Positions 40,563 through 51,111 of a DNA stretch of 64,000 nucleotides are shown here, piece by piece (positions within the stretch are counted from its first letter, which is position 1; each line of letters starts with the position of its first letter). Both the position numbers and the translations under genes were made by a program. Source of the DNA: Macrococcus sp. DPC7161 (GTDB lineage: Bacteria > Bacillota > Bacilli > Staphylococcales > Staphylococcaceae); the NCBI RefSeq assembly GCF_004117835.1, contig NZ_SDSC01000003.1, positions 1 through 64,000 on the forward strand, in the 5' to 3' direction. The notes under the pieces were generated by a model. That model was not told the DNA's origin, ran no database searches, and saw nothing but the letters and a program-made list of their open reading frames with translations.

Positions 40563-41237
40563 TCACCCTTTGTAAAAATTTAAAATCATATTTATCATAT
40601 CATTTTTTGTTTCCTTCTTGGCAACAGTATGCGATTGTTCATATTTTTGTAAAGCTTTGGATGTAATTTGACCAATTGCCACTACTTTTGCACTTCGTAT
40701 TGCACGATATTTTTGGAAATATGCATCAACTGCTGAAGGACTCATAAAAGTTACAGCATCAGCTTTATTATTTGATAAAAGATGATATAAAGCATCCACA
40801 TTTACGTCATCTGGCACTGACGTATATAAATCAATTTTAGTGAGATGCGCACTTGCATTCAGTGCATCGTATAACTTTGGTCTAGCAAGTTTAGAAACTG
40901 GAAGTAAAACCGTTTTATTATGAAATCTTGTCCCCATTTCATCAATGAAACATTCTTGTTGATATTTACTTGGCATATAATCCACTCTATACCCCAATTT
41001 CTTTATCACTTCTGCAGTCTTCTCTCCAATAACCGCTATATGATCAAAGGTTACCTTATCTTGAAAATGTTCAAAAAACAACTGCACAGCATTTTTACTT
41101 GTAAAAATAAGCCAGTCATAATGTGACTGAGGTATACGCGGATTCAAATAGTGAATCTTTATCAAAGGTAAATGTTTAATTTCTAAACATTCATGTTGAT
41201 ATGGTCTACTGTCTGTCATCAATACAACTGGCTTCAT
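40563..41237 (-). CDS. hemD: Uroporphyrinogen-III synthase
   Basis: HemD cyclises and inverts ring D of hydroxymethylbilane. It has about 224 residues from the ATG at 41237 behind AAGGGTG. This is a poorly conserved family; recognisable pieces are [12 protein letters not shown] near residue 60 and [14 protein letters not shown] and [10 protein letters not shown] near the C-terminus. It sits between hemC and hemB as in Bacillus and Staphylococcus. Confidence 0.9.
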   Translation of the reverse strand: MKPVVLMTDSRPYQHECLEIKHLPLIKIHYLNPRIPQSHYDWLIFTSKNAVQLFFEHFQDKVTFDHIAVIGEKTAEVIKKLGYRVDYMPSKYQQECFIDEMGTRFHNKTVLLPVSKLARPKLYDALNASAHLTKIDLYTSVPDDVNVDALYHLLSNNKADAVTFMSPSAVDAYFQKYRAIRSAKVVAIGQITSKALQKYEQSHTVAKKETKNDMINMILNFYKG

Positions 41238-41261
41238 TTTTAACACCCTTTTTGATGTATT

Positions 41262-42188
41262 TTATTCGTTTGAATTATTTAATGCTTCTATAATTGATTT
41301 TGCACCACTATTTTGCATTTTTTCTGCAACTTGTTTACCTAATGCTACTGGATCATTACCAACGACGGTATAATGATATTTTTCTTTTCCATCAGGTGAC
41401 ATTATCAATCCAGTAAATGTGATTTCACCGTTGTTCATCGTCGCATAGCCACCGATAGGTACTTGGCAAGAACCATCCATTAAGTTCAAGAAAGTACGTT
41501 CAGCTTCAACGCATAAGGCTGTTTCTTCATCATGTACAGTGCTTAACAATGTTTTGATTTCTTCATCATCACTTCTACATTCTATCCCTAATGCACCTTG
41601 ACCAATCGCTGGTAACATTAATTCAGGATTTAAATATTCAGTGACGATTGATTTGTCCCAACCCATACGATTTAAGCCAGCTGCGGCTAAAATAATTGCA
41701 TCATAATCTTCGTTTTTTAATTTTTCTAATCGTGTATCAATATTTCCACGAATCCATTTAATTTCTAAATGGGGATATGCACTTAAAATTTGAGCGCCTC
41801 TTCTTAATGAACTTGTACCAACAATCGCACCTGGCTTTAATTGGTCAATTGGAACATTATTTTTTGAGATAAAAGCATCTCTTGGATCTTCACGTCTTGG
41901 GATGCACCCTACAGTTAACCCTTCAGGTAATACACTCGGAACATCCTTTAACGAATGAATCGCAAAATCAATGGTTTGATCATATAAAGCTTGTTCAATT
42001 TCTTTAACAAAAAGACCTTTTCCACCCACTTTAGATAATTGAACATTTACTATTTGATCACCTTTAGTGACAATTTCTTTAATTTCAACTTCTAAACCAG
42101 GATTTTTTTCTTTTAATAAATCAATAAATTGACCACTTTGTGTTAATGCTAATTGGCTTCTTCTTGAACCGACAATAACTTTACGCAT
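41262..42188 (-). CDS. hemC: Hydroxymethylbilane synthase (porphobilinogen deaminase)
   Basis: HemC joins four porphobilinogens. The 308-residue protein has the N-terminus [34 protein letters not shown], and the dipyrromethane-cofactor cysteine in [13 protein letters not shown]. It is the third gene of the hem operon, 10 bases after hemX. Confidence 0.96.
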   Translation of the reverse strand: MRKVIVGSRRSQLALTQSGQFIDLLKEKNPGLEVEIKEIVTKGDQIVNVQLSKVGGKGLFVKEIEQALYDQTIDFAIHSLKDVPSVLPEGLTVGCIPRREDPRDAFISKNNVPIDQLKPGAIVGTSSLRRGAQILSAYPHLEIKWIRGNIDTRLEKLKNEDYDAIILAAAGLNRMGWDKSIVTEYLNPELMLPAIGQGALGIECRSDDEEIKTLLSTVHDEETALCVEAERTFLNLMDGSCQVPIGGYATMNNGEITFTGLIMSPDGKEKYHYTVVGNDPVALGKQVAEKMQNSGAKSIIEALNNSNE

Positions 42189-42197
42189 AATTGCCTC

Positions 42198-43031
42198 CTA
42201 ATAAAATAATTGATGGAAACCAGAAACTTTAGAGACCAACAAATAATTAATTAATAATAATAAAAAGATGGTAATATTAAATTCCATATAAATATTTCTT
42301 TTCACTTTTGATTGGCGATGTATATAGATTAAACTACCATAAAGTCCTAATAATAATATTGAACCAAGTACTTTATAATCATACCAGATTTGACGACCTA
42401 CAATGATATGTCCCCAATAGATACCAAGAATCAAAGAAATAAGTAACAATAAAAATCCAACCATCATAAACCATTGCACTCTTGTTTCGATTGCATTTAA
42501 ATCTGATAACCTAAAAAACTTATGATTAAATTGTTTCTTTTTTAAATAATGCATTTGTAACAAATACAACACACTATGAATCGCGCTCACTAAAAATAGC
42601 ACGTATGCACTGATTGCTAAAGTGACATGAATCATTAACAATTCATTCATCATATGTGTAATTTTTGTGCCACTTGTCATTTGAACAGGTTGAAAAGTAT
42701 GTATCGTCATAAATACAAATCCGATGATATTCATTAAAAATACTAAAAACTCAGTTTGAATATATTTAATTGATAGTAATGAAATTAAAACAATCAGCCA
42801 AGTAAAAAAGAAAAATCCTTCTGATAGCGTCTCTATTGGGAATCTTTTTGTAACAACAATAAATAAGATGATAGATAGTGTTTGTAATCCAAATACACAC
42901 AACAATAAGTATGTCCCAAATTTTTTAACTTGCTTAGATTTCAAAACAAAGTCAAAGAAATAACAAGCAATACTTATCATATAAATCATAAGTATTGCTT
43001 CATGTAATCGCATTAATAGTAATTCATTCAT
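42198..43031 (-). CDS. hemX: HemX membrane protein (CcsA-like), modulator of HemA
   Basis: This is a 277-residue membrane protein with about eight hydrophobic segments and weak similarity to CcsA-type cytochrome assembly proteins (region LLMIHVTLAISAYVLFLVSA). In S. aureus HemX lowers the amount of glutamyl-tRNA reductase, so it tunes haem synthesis. It lies between hemA and hemC, 5 bases after hemA, with AGGTGA before the ATG. Confidence 0.88.
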   Translation of the reverse strand: MNELLLMRLHEAILMIYMISIACYFFDFVLKSKQVKKFGTYLLLCVFGLQTLSIILFIVVTKRFPIETLSEGFFFFTWLIVLISLLSIKYIQTEFLVFLMNIIGFVFMTIHTFQPVQMTSGTKITHMMNELLMIHVTLAISAYVLFLVSAIHSVLYLLQMHYLKKKQFNHKFFRLSDLNAIETRVQWFMMVGFLLLLISLILGIYWGHIIVGRQIWYDYKVLGSILLLGLYGSLIYIHRQSKVKRNIYMEFNITIFLLLLINYLLVSKVSGFHQLFY

Positions 43032-43035
43032 TCAA

Positions 43036-44376
43036 TCACCTTTTGAGGTCAAAATTGAAACTACTTTCTGAACGATGTATAATTGGTTCCTTTTGTTTAA
43101 TACTTTCAACTTCATTTGTAATATTAAATATCTCTTGGAAGAATTGTAATGAAGCTTCTCGATCTGGATGGCCACTAATTTCTTTTGCCCCAGCTATTGG
43201 ATCTTTTAATAATTGATTGATCACACTCTTCATATGTTTAGAAATCACTTTACGATCTCTTTCTGATAAATCTGGCATTTTACGATCGATACTTTCCATT
43301 GTTGTTTCTTGAATGCGAAGCGCTTTTTCACGTAAAGCACTAATCACTGGTACAACGCCTAACATATTTACCCATTCTAAGAAACTCACTAATTCACTAT
43401 CAATCATATTGCGAATCACATTAGCTGCTTTCTCTCGTTCTGCTAAATTAGCATCTACTAATCCTTTTAAGTCATCGACATCATAATTAAAGACCATATC
43501 AATATCATTTACAGCTGGATCAATATCTCTTGGCACAGCAATATCAATTAATACGATAGGTGCATTTTGTCTTGATTTCATAACTTCTTGCATCATTGGT
43601 TCAGTAATAATGAAATCTCTCGCTGATGTAGAAGTAATTACAATATCACTTGTTACTAAAGCTTCTTGTAATAATGACATATCTTGATAAGTACCTTTAT
43701 ATTTATCAGCAAGGGATTGTGCTTTTTCTAAAGTTCGGTTAATCACAGTAATGCTTTTTGCACCAGTACCTGCTAAATTTTCTAAAGCAAGTTCAGCCAT
43801 TTCACCTGCACCGACAATTAAAATATTCTTTTGTTCTAAAGTTCCTAACACTTTCTTTGATAGTTCAACAGCAGCATACGAAACTGAAACTGCATTTGAT
43901 GAAATATCTGTCTGTGTATGTGCATTTTTAGCTAAACTAACGGCCATTTTAAATAATTTGTTAAACACTGTACCTGTAGTGCCTTCAGATTGCGCAAGTA
44001 AGAAATTGTCTCGAACTTGTCCTAAAATTTGTGTTTCACCTAATACAATAGAATCAAGGCCAGTTACAACATTAAATAAATGCAATATCGCATCATTTCC
44101 TACTTCTACGTCAGTCACTGATTTCACGGTTTCAATATCTACATTAAACCATTCAGCCATAAATGATTTCACATAATATCGACCAGTATGTACTTGATCA
44201 ACAACAGCGTATATTTCTGTACGGTTACATGTTGATAAAATAACACATTCTAATACTGATTTTTGATTAATCAGCGCATTATATGCATTAGTTAAAGTAT
44301 CTTCTGCAAATGTTAATTGCTCTCTTAAACTAACGTCAGCTGTTTTGTGATTCACACTCACAACAACAATATGCAT
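43036..44376 (-). CDS. hemA: Glutamyl-tRNA reductase
   Basis: HemA reduces glutamyl-tRNA to glutamate-1-semialdehyde with NADPH, the first committed haem step. The 446-residue protein has the catalytic cysteine in SVLECVILSTCNRTEIYAV, GLDSIVLGETQILGQV and the NADPH-binding GAGEMAELALENLA. It starts the hemAXCDBL operon and its promoter lies in the space before engB; a TATAAT sits about 45 bases upstream of the start. Confidence 0.96.
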   Translation of the reverse strand: MHIVVVSVNHKTADVSLREQLTFAEDTLTNAYNALINQKSVLECVILSTCNRTEIYAVVDQVHTGRYYVKSFMAEWFNVDIETVKSVTDVEVGNDAILHLFNVVTGLDSIVLGETQILGQVRDNFLLAQSEGTTGTVFNKLFKMAVSLAKNAHTQTDISSNAVSVSYAAVELSKKVLGTLEQKNILIVGAGEMAELALENLAGTGAKSITVINRTLEKAQSLADKYKGTYQDMSLLQEALVTSDIVITSTSARDFIITEPMMQEVMKSRQNAPIVLIDIAVPRDIDPAVNDIDMVFNYDVDDLKGLVDANLAEREKAANVIRNMIDSELVSFLEWVNMLGVVPVISALREKALRIQETTMESIDRKMPDLSERDRKVISKHMKSVINQLLKDPIAGAKEISGHPDREASLQFFQEIFNITNEVESIKQKEPIIHRSESSFNFDLKR

Positions 44377-44484
44377 GATTTCGCCCCCATAATTTACATT
44401 CCCTTAATTATATCAAACATTACTAATCATTTAAATACAAAGCGCTTATATCATTTCAAAAGATCAAAGCGTTTTAATCACATG

Positions 44485-45072
44485 CTATAAATACTTTTCG
44501 ATTGCATTAAAAATCATATCATTTTTATCTTTCGATAAACTTGAATAACTGATCAATGTATCATTTTTATCCATATCTAAGTCTTGTCGAATAATTTTTA
44601 AGTGCTTTTGTACTTTACCTTTAGGTATTTTATCTTCTTTTGTAGCAATGACTATCGTCGGAATATCATAATGCTTTAAAAAATCATACATTAATCTATC
44701 GTCTTCAGTTGGATTATGTCTAATGTCCACAAGGTGTATAACACATGCCAACGTCTCACGTGTCGTAATATAAGTTTCAATCATCTTCCCCCAACGCTCA
44801 CGCTCTGATTTAGAAACTTTTGCATAACCATAGCCAGGAACATCTACAAATACAAGCTGATTATCAATATTAAAGAAATTAAGTGTTTGAGTCTTTCCTG
44901 GCTTTGATGAAATTCTTGCCATACTTTTTCTACCAATCATCGTATTAATAAATGATGATTTACCTACATTTGAACGTCCTGCAAGCGCTACTTCTTTTAA
45001 TCCTGTTTCAGGATATTGTTCTGGCCTCACCGCACTGATTAAAATTTCTACGTTATTTGGATTAATATTCAT
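44485..45072 (-). CDS. engB: Ribosome biogenesis GTPase EngB (YsxC/YihA)
   Basis: EngB is an essential GTPase for 50S assembly. The start is placed at [15 protein letters not shown] (45072), with AAGGAGG before it; a longer frame to 45168 crosses the clpX terminator and is rejected. The G motifs are [26 protein letters not shown] and ATKEDK. The length of 195 residues is normal. It lies between clpX and hemA. Confidence 0.96.
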   Translation of the reverse strand: MNINPNNVEILISAVRPEQYPETGLKEVALAGRSNVGKSSFINTMIGRKSMARISSKPGKTQTLNFFNIDNQLVFVDVPGYGYAKVSKSERERWGKMIETYITTRETLACVIHLVDIRHNPTEDDRLMYDFLKHYDIPTIVIATKEDKIPKGKVQKHLKIIRQDLDMDKNDTLISYSSLSKDKNDMIFNAIEKYL

Positions 45073-45120
45073 GGTGGCCTCCTTAATTTTATACATCATA
45101 TAATTATACACGAAATATAA

Positions 45121-45150
45121 AAACGTACAAACGAATTCGTTTGTACGTTT
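45121..45150. terminator. Perfect 30-bp palindromic terminator after clpX
   Basis: A 30-base exact palindrome with AAACGTAC and GTACGTTT ends stands between the clpX stop and the engB ribosome-binding site. It is followed by T-rich sequence on the minus strand. Confidence 0.75.
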
Positions 45151-45177
45151 AATTGTTCTAATTATCAAATTATTATA

Positions 45178-46440
45178 TTATGCAGACGTTTTATCTTCAT
45201 TAATCAATTGTTCATTTTCATCATAAAGTTCTGGTGCTGTTTGGTTACGAATTGTATTTTCCGTAATGACAACACGTTTTACACGATCTTCTGATGGGAT
45301 ATCAAACATAACATCCATCATGCTTTCTTCAATGATAGAACGTAGACCACGTGCACCAGTCTTTCTTTCGATTGCTAATTCACTAATAGCAGTTAATGCT
45401 TCATCTGTAAAGTCTAATTGGACGCCATCAATTTCAAGAATTTTCTTGAATTGCTTAACAAGTGCATTTTTAGGTTTAACTAAAATATTCTTTAAAGCTT
45501 CTACGTCAAGTTGTTCTAAATTAGCTACAACCGGAATACGACCGATAAACTCAGGGATTAAGCCGTAACTTTGTAAATCTTCTGGTTTAATTTGTGAAAG
45601 TAATGAAGCATCATCAACATTTTTATCAGATGTACCACTGAAGCCAATGACTTTTTCACCTAAACGACGTTTGATGACTTCATCAATACCATCAAAGGCA
45701 CCGCCTAAAATGAATAATATGTTTGTTGTATCAATTTGAATGAATTCTTGGTTTGGATGTTTTCTTCCGCCTTGTGGTGGCACACTTGCGACAGTACCTT
45801 CAAGAATTTTTAATAAGGCTTGTTGTACACCTTCACCACTTACATCACGTGTAATTGAAGTATTTTCTGACTTACGTGCAATTTTATCGATTTCATCAAC
45901 ATATATAATGCCTTTTTCAGCTTTATCAATGTCAAAGTCAGCGGCTTGTATTAAACGTAATAGAATATTTTCAACATCTTCACCAACATAACCCGCTTCA
46001 GTTAAGCTTGTTGCATCTGCAATAGCAAATGGTACGTTTAAAGAGCGTGCTAATGTTTGAGCAAGTAAAGTTTTACCTGAACCAGTTGGACCAATTAAAG
46101 CAATGTTACTCTTTTGAAGTTCTACATCATCTTCATTACTAACAGCTGGATTCATAATACGTTTGTAGTGATTATACACTGCTACAGCTAAAGCCTTTTT
46201 TGCTTTCGTTTGGCCAATAACATAAGCATTCAATAAATCCAACATTTCTTGTGGTTTTGGTACTTCAGTAATTTCTGCCGTTTCTGTTTTAAGTTCTTCT
46301 TGTACAATTTCAGAACATAATTCAATACATTCATTACATATATATACGCCACTACCAGCGACTAATTTTTTCACTTGGTCTTGATCTTTCCCACAGAAAG
46401 AACATTTTAAATTCTCATCTTGATCATTATAGTTATACAT
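45178..46440 (-). CDS. clpX: ATP-dependent Clp protease ATP-binding subunit ClpX
   Basis: ClpX unfolds substrates for ClpP. The 420-residue protein has an N-terminal zinc-binding domain ([10 protein letters not shown], then CNEC), AAA+ Walker [13 protein letters not shown], Walker [12 protein letters not shown], and the ClpP-docking IGF loop in VIGFSGTS. The GGVKKLV-type pores are seen in [14 protein letters not shown] precedes the ATG. Terminators lie on both sides, so it is monocistronic. Confidence 0.97.
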   Translation of the reverse strand: MYNYNDQDENLKCSFCGKDQDQVKKLVAGSGVYICNECIELCSEIVQEELKTETAEITEVPKPQEMLDLLNAYVIGQTKAKKALAVAVYNHYKRIMNPAVSNEDDVELQKSNIALIGPTGSGKTLLAQTLARSLNVPFAIADATSLTEAGYVGEDVENILLRLIQAADFDIDKAEKGIIYVDEIDKIARKSENTSITRDVSGEGVQQALLKILEGTVASVPPQGGRKHPNQEFIQIDTTNILFILGGAFDGIDEVIKRRLGEKVIGFSGTSDKNVDDASLLSQIKPEDLQSYGLIPEFIGRIPVVANLEQLDVEALKNILVKPKNALVKQFKKILEIDGVQLDFTDEALTAISELAIERKTGARGLRSIIEESMMDVMFDIPSEDRVKRVVITENTIRNQTAPELYDENEQLINEDKTSA

Positions 46441-46509
46441 GGTTACACCCCTATTCTTAAAAAAATATACTAAAGTTTACTGGTGATTGCAACTGATTGA
46501 AATAAAATA

Positions 46510-46541
46510 AAGAATCTGCAGCAATCACTACAGATTCTTTG
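46510..46541 (-). terminator. Terminator after tig
   Basis: AAAGAATCTG pairs with CAGATTCTTT around a loop, followed by T-rich sequence on the minus strand. It separates tig from clpX. Confidence 0.75.
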
Positions 46542-46571
46542 TTGTATTATGTTACTTATCGTTACAATAGA

Positions 46572-47855
46572 TTATTTCGTTTTAGCGTTATCAACTAATA
46601 CATCAATTGCTTTTTGAATACGTAAGTCATCTTTTAATACTTCAGCATTTCCTAAAGCTTGACGAATATCATCTACAGATAAACCAAATTGTTCACTCAT
46701 TTTAGTTAATTCAGCTTCAACATCTTCATCTGAAATTTCAATGTTTTCTGCAGTTGCAATAGCAGCTAACGTTAAGTTTGTTTTAACACGTTTTTCAGCA
46801 TCTTCTTTCATTGATGCTTTTAATTGCTCTTCAGACTGACCAGAGAATTGGTAATACAACTCTAAGTTTAATCCTTGTTGCGCAATACGTTGTTCGAATT
46901 CTTGCATCATGCGATCTAATTCAGTGTTGATCATCGCTTCAGGAATTTCAACAGTCGCATTTTCAGTTGCTAAGTTGATTAAAGTTTCTTTCATTTCATT
47001 TTCAGCTTGTAATTTCTTTTGTTCAGCTAAATCTTTACGGTATTTTTCTTTATACTCATCAACAGTTGAAACTGACTCATCTAATTCTTTTACTAATTCG
47101 TCGTTTAACTCAGGTACTTCTTTAGTTTTGATTTCGTTGATTTTCACTTTGAATACAGCATCTTTACCTGCTAATTCTTCAGCGTGGTATTCTTCTGGGA
47201 ATTTAACGTTAACGTCTTTTTCTTCTCCAACTTTAGTACCAACTAATTGCTCTTCGAAGCCTGGAATAAATTGACCTGAACCGATTTCTAAATCGTATCC
47301 TTCAGCTTTTCCACCTTCAAATTGCTCGTCATTTACATAACCATCGAAGTCTAAGTTAACAACGTCGCCTTCAACAACTTCGCCGTCTTCTTTGATTACT
47401 AATTCAGCTTTACGTGCTAAATCAGCATCGATTGCAGCTTGTAATTCTTCTTCTTTTAATTCTGTATCTTGAGCTTCAACTTCTAAACCTTTGTAGTCAC
47501 CTAAAGCTACTTCAGGTTCAACAACAACTTTAGCAGTAAAGATTAATTCTTTACCTTTTTCCATTTGCTCGATATCGATTTCTGGACGATCCACTGGTTT
47601 AATACCTGTTTCTTCAACTGCATTAGCATAAGCATCTGGTAAGATGAAATCTAATGCATCTTGGTATAATGCTTCAACACCAAAACGTTGTTCAAATAAT
47701 GGACGAGGCATTTTACCTTTACGGAAACCTGGTACGTTTACTTGTTTAACTACTTTTTTGAAAGCTTTATCTAATCCAGCTTTAACTTCTTCTTCTGGAA
47801 CAGTGATTGTTAATACTCCAATATTACCTTCTTGTTTTTCCCATTTTGCTGACAT
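46572..47855 (-). CDS. tig: Trigger factor chaperone
   Basis: Trigger factor binds nascent chains at the ribosome exit. The 427-residue protein has the ribosome-binding signature [10 protein letters not shown] (about residues 40-50), a PPIase domain (about 160-245), and a long C-terminal helical region rich in E and K. GGAGGG precedes the ATG. It stands directly before clpX, as in many bacteria. Confidence 0.97.
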   Translation of the reverse strand: MSAKWEKQEGNIGVLTITVPEEEVKAGLDKAFKKVVKQVNVPGFRKGKMPRPLFEQRFGVEALYQDALDFILPDAYANAVEETGIKPVDRPEIDIEQMEKGKELIFTAKVVVEPEVALGDYKGLEVEAQDTELKEEELQAAIDADLARKAELVIKEDGEVVEGDVVNLDFDGYVNDEQFEGGKAEGYDLEIGSGQFIPGFEEQLVGTKVGEEKDVNVKFPEEYHAEELAGKDAVFKVKINEIKTKEVPELNDELVKELDESVSTVDEYKEKYRKDLAEQKKLQAENEMKETLINLATENATVEIPEAMINTELDRMMQEFEQRIAQQGLNLELYYQFSGQSEEQLKASMKEDAEKRVKTNLTLAAIATAENIEISDEDVEAELTKMSEQFGLSVDDIRQALGNAEVLKDDLRIQKAIDVLVDNAKTK

Positions 47856-47920
47856 GTGATACCCTCCACAATAATTCTATAAATTTTCAACTCTTTAATT
47901 ATAACATAATTCAGATAAAA

Positions 47921-48880
47921 TCAAACAGTTACTTCACTGAGTTGTCTTATCTTTTGTAACATATCTTCATCCATAAGAAAAGTGTTTTGTTCAAAAAGAC
48001 CACTTACTCCTGTTATTTCTTGTATAAAATATAAGTAATGGTACTTCAATTGTTCAATATCATTCAAATCATTAAGGTGCTTTTGGAAATATAATTCATG
48101 GAATGGATACAAAATAAAGTGATGCATTGTTAAAAGCGCAACAATCGTTTCCACAATTGAAGGTTGTTGATTTTCAATCACATCAATCACACCATTTATC
48201 ACTTGATTAAAAGGATGATGTTGAACAAATTCAACAGATGAAACCTCTATTTTTTGTTTAATTTTAAGCTTATTCAACATTAACGAATGTTGATAACCAC
48301 TTAACTTTAAATACATCAAAATCAATGTTTGAACTTCAGGATGAACCTCCAAAGAAATGATATGAATAAAACTCATTTGATATTTAAAATCTTCTTCTTG
48401 TATCAAAGTCATCAATATATTTTTTTGTTTATCAATTGGATAAGACATAAAGTCAATAACGAATTGTTGATTGATTGCTTTTTTCTCAATAAGTTTAGAT
48501 TTAGCTTCGTCGTATAAAACATTTAATTGCATAATCAACTGATGTGGTACTTGTTCTCCACGTAAACTATCTACTAATTCCATTACCGTTTGGAATTGTT
48601 TAAGCTTTATCAAACTTTTAATCAAATATACAATAATTTCGTTATAAGCTTGATGACCTTGATTCAATAGGATGCTAGATTCTTCTCTTAATTCTAAATA
48701 GCTATTGGTTTGCAATAAACATTCTAGCCTTAATAAAGACAAACCTTCATCCATTTCAAAATGCTTTTCATATGTATTGAATAAATCATACGCCGATTCA
48801 TAGTCACCTCGTTGCATTGAATCAATAATTTCTTTGTGCAACTTATTTTGAAGCTTCGGAAAAATAATAATTTCAGACAT
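47921..48880 (-). CDS. Helical-repeat protein (DUF3196-like / YsoA-position)
   Basis: This 319-residue protein is rich in leucine and helical, TPR-like in part (MQRGDYESAYDLFNTYEKH), with no catalytic motif that I can name. It looks like the staphylococcal DUF3196 family. It lies directly upstream of tig, the position of the TPR protein YsoA in Bacillus. It is coupled to the Nudix gene by a one-base overlap, so the two are expressed together. Confidence 0.7.
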   Translation of the reverse strand: MSEIIIFPKLQNKLHKEIIDSMQRGDYESAYDLFNTYEKHFEMDEGLSLLRLECLLQTNSYLELREESSILLNQGHQAYNEIIVYLIKSLIKLKQFQTVMELVDSLRGEQVPHQLIMQLNVLYDEAKSKLIEKKAINQQFVIDFMSYPIDKQKNILMTLIQEEDFKYQMSFIHIISLEVHPEVQTLILMYLKLSGYQHSLMLNKLKIKQKIEVSSVEFVQHHPFNQVINGVIDVIENQQPSIVETIVALLTMHHFILYPFHELYFQKHLNDLNDIEQLKYHYLYFIQEITGVSGLFEQNTFLMDEDMLQKIRQLSEVTV

Positions 48881-49500
48881 TAGTGACCTACAGCAAATAA
48901 TTGCTCAATGATTAATTGTGACCATGATTCGTAAGTAGCATTTTGAAGTAAAGTACTGCTCTGGTGCCAATCTATTTTTAATGTGTCTGTTTCTTTAACT
49001 TCCACATCCTTTGATTGCACTTTTAATTTAAATACTAAACCAATATGTACACGTCCCACTTCATTACCATCATCATTGATAAATCCAATTAAGCTTAATT
49101 GATTTAAATTAATATTTTCCAAACCTACTTCTTCTTCTAGTTCTCGTTTAGCATTTTCTAATAATACATTTTCGATGGTTGCTTCACCTAATTCATTCAT
49201 GTGTCCACCAATACCTATTGAACTCAATCCATGTAATCTTGCTTCTCCGCCACCAGATAAACGTTCATAAACTAAAATTTCATCATGCTCGTTTTCTAAT
49301 ATACAATATGAGATAAGTTGTTTATAACTTGGATCCTCTTCCATGTCACCGCGACGCTTTACTGTATATTTTGACAATGTTTCATAGATTTCTAATGCAC
49401 GTTGATCTTCTATACTAATAAACCCATTAAATGCATTTTTTTCTGTACTAAAAATTGTTTCTCGATCGACAACGATAATTTGTTCGTCATATTTATTCAT
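48880..49500 (-). CDS. Nudix hydrolase family protein with an extended Nudix box
   Basis: This 206-residue protein has the Nudix features GIGGHMNELGE and AKRELEEEVGLE. The spacing between the Gly-Glu and the Arg-Glu-Leu parts is about 12 residues, four more than usual, so the box is not canonical. The Nudix fold hydrolyses nucleoside diphosphate linkages; the substrate is not known. GGAGATATAATT precedes the ATG. The divergent sirtuin gene starts just beyond it. Confidence 0.82.
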   Translation of the reverse strand: MNKYDEQIIVVDRETIFSTEKNAFNGFISIEDQRALEIYETLSKYTVKRRGDMEEDPSYKQLISYCILENEHDEILVYERLSGGGEARLHGLSSIGIGGHMNELGEATIENVLLENAKRELEEEVGLENINLNQLSLIGFINDDGNEVGRVHIGLVFKLKVQSKDVEVKETDTLKIDWHQSSTLLQNATYESWSQLIIEQLFAVGH

Positions 49501-49600
49501 AATTATATCTCCTTTGATGTTTGATTAAATTTTATATGATTATGTTCATTTCTTCAAACGATAGTATTAATAATAGCTTATCCAATATTTTATCACGATA

Positions 49601-49628
49601 TTGAAATCATCATTGCACATGATAAACT
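49601..49628 (+). promoter_or_regulatory. Possible promoter of the sirtuin gene
   Basis: -35 TTGAAA (49601-49606) and -10 TAAACT (49623-49628) are separated by 16 bases, 20 bases before the start. It is a weak match. Confidence 0.4.
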
Positions 49629-49647
49629 GATAAAAAGGAGTGACATT

Positions 49648-50376
49648 ATGCAAAATCTAGATCAACTCAAAAAAGCAATTCAATCTAGCCATAAAATCGT
49701 ATTTTTCGGTGGTGCAGGTGTATCCACAGCTTCAGGCATTCCAGATTTCCGTTCTGCAAATGGCATCTTTCACCAACCATCCAATTGCAATGTATCACCT
49801 GAGACAATCATTTCTCATTCATTTTTTATCAATTACCCAAAAGATTATTTTGAGTTTCATTTTGATAAATTAGTATACGAGAATGCAACACCTAACATTA
49901 CTCATCATTACCTAAAACAATTAGAAAATATGGGTAAAGACGTCAAAATAGTCACACAAAACATCGATGGATTACATCAAAAAGCAGGGTCGACTCAAGT
50001 TTTTGAACTTCATGGGAATGTTCAAAACAATTACTGTATGACATGCGGCAAGTATTATGATTTAAAGGATTTAAATAAAGATCATGATGGTATTCCAAGA
50101 TGTCCAGTAGACAATGGCATTGTAAGACCTGATATTGTAATGTATGAAGAGCCTCTTAACCAAGAAACCATTGAAAATGCCGTAAAAGCAATCTCTGAAG
50201 CCGAACTACTCATTGTCGCAGGGACAAGCCTTTCTGTTTATCCCGCTGCAAGTTTCATTCAATATTTTAGAGGACAACATTTTGTAATCATCAATAAATC
50301 TAAATTAAATTCAAATCATCGTAATGCTATCATATTTGAAGAAGATATGACAAAAGTATTTGAATCATTAAAATAA
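49648..50376 (+). CDS. NAD-dependent sirtuin deacylase (zinc site variant)
   Basis: This is a 242-residue sirtuin of the CobB/SIR2 type on the plus strand. Motifs are GAGVSTASGIPDFRS (NAD loop), TQNIDGLHQKAGS, catalytic histidine in ELHGN, and RPDIVMYEE. The zinc site has CMTC first but then CPVD, so the fourth cysteine is replaced by aspartate; the usual GE after the IVxY/F motif is EE. Shine-Dalgarno AAGGAG precedes the ATG. It lies divergent to the Nudix operon and convergent with tRNA-Arg. Confidence 0.88.
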   Translation: MQNLDQLKKAIQSSHKIVFFGGAGVSTASGIPDFRSANGIFHQPSNCNVSPETIISHSFFINYPKDYFEFHFDKLVYENATPNITHHYLKQLENMGKDVKIVTQNIDGLHQKAGSTQVFELHGNVQNNYCMTCGKYYDLKDLNKDHDGIPRCPVDNGIVRPDIVMYEEPLNQETIENAVKAISEAELLIVAGTSLSVYPAASFIQYFRGQHFVIINKSKLNSNHRNAIIFEEDMTKVFESLK

Positions 50377-50379
50377 AAA

Positions 50380-50405
50380 AAGCGTTATCCAATTGGATAA
50401 CGCTT
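50380..50405 (-). terminator. Terminator after tRNA-Arg
   Basis: AAGCGTTATCC and GGATAACGCTT form an 11-bp stem. On the minus strand TTTTTTTATTTT follows, so it ends the tRNA transcript; the plus strand lacks a T-run after it, so it is a poorer stop for the sirtuin gene. Confidence 0.7.
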
Positions 50406-50411
50406 AAATGA

Positions 50412-50485
<74 letters not shown>

Positions 50486-50504
50486 TCAATTAAAGACAAG
50501 ATTA

Positions 50505-50534
50505 ATTATAATCAAGTCTTAGGCAATTCGTCAA
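50505..50534 (-). promoter_or_regulatory. tRNA-Arg promoter
   Basis: -35 TTGACG (50529-50534) and -10 TATAAT (50505-50510) are separated by 18 bases, about 20 bases before the tRNA. Confidence 0.7.
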
Positions 50535-50605
50535 CCTGTTATTCAATAATATTATTGAAAATACAACGTTTTATTGAGTTATTACACTAAAAAGGTAAAT
50601 AAAGA

Positions 50606-51103
50606 TTAAATTTCTAAAGAAATTTCTTCAACTTTTATATGATTTTGATTGTAATAAGTTACTTTAGCATTTTGTTCAAGTGTCAAAATTGCATACGTTT
50701 CTTCATTGTGATCTCTCGATTGACTAATAGAGCCAGGGTTTATACACCAAACACCATCAATCAATTCCACATTCATAATATGTGTATGACCATATAACGC
50801 AATATTACAATTTTTTTCGATTGCTTTTTGCGCTAAATTATCGCGATTTCGATTGACTGAATAGAAATGGCCATGAGTAAAAAAACATTGGCCAAAAGGC
50901 GTTTCAATAACTGCCTCTTTCGGATAATTCATATCAAAATCACAGTTGCCACCCACTTTTATAAATGGCTTTAAAACAGAATCATGAAACTGAAATTCTG
51001 AATCTCCTAGATGGATACATTGATCTGCATCAGGATGCATTGAAATGATGTCTATCAAATGATTTTTATTCCCATGGTTATCACTCACTACAACAATCTT
51101 CAT
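50606..51103 (-). CDS. YfcE/YsnB-type metallophosphoesterase
   Basis: This 165-residue phosphoesterase of the YfcE/MJ0936 family has metal motifs VVSDNHGN, GDSEF, GNCDFD, the histidine in FFTHGH and YGHTHI. It lies 8 bases after rdgB and is probably in the murI-rdgB-yfcE operon, as in Bacillus (racE-ysnA-ysnB). Its in vivo substrate is not established. Confidence 0.9.
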   Translation of the reverse strand: MKIVVVSDNHGNKNHLIDIISMHPDADQCIHLGDSEFQFHDSVLKPFIKVGGNCDFDMNYPKEAVIETPFGQCFFTHGHFYSVNRNRDNLAQKAIEKNCNIALYGHTHIMNVELIDGVWCINPGSISQSRDHNEETYAILTLEQNAKVTYYNQNHIKVEEISLEI

Positions 51104-51111
51104 GATTTCAC

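Noticed and set aside
44444-44480. A possible terminator between engB and hemA
   Set aside because: CGCTT and AAGCG are only 5 bp apart in a large loop with little support. I do not list it as a terminator.
45072-45168. A 32-codon N-terminal extension of EngB
   Set aside because: It crosses the perfect palindromic terminator behind clpX. The ATG at 45072 has AAGGAGG and the normal protein length.
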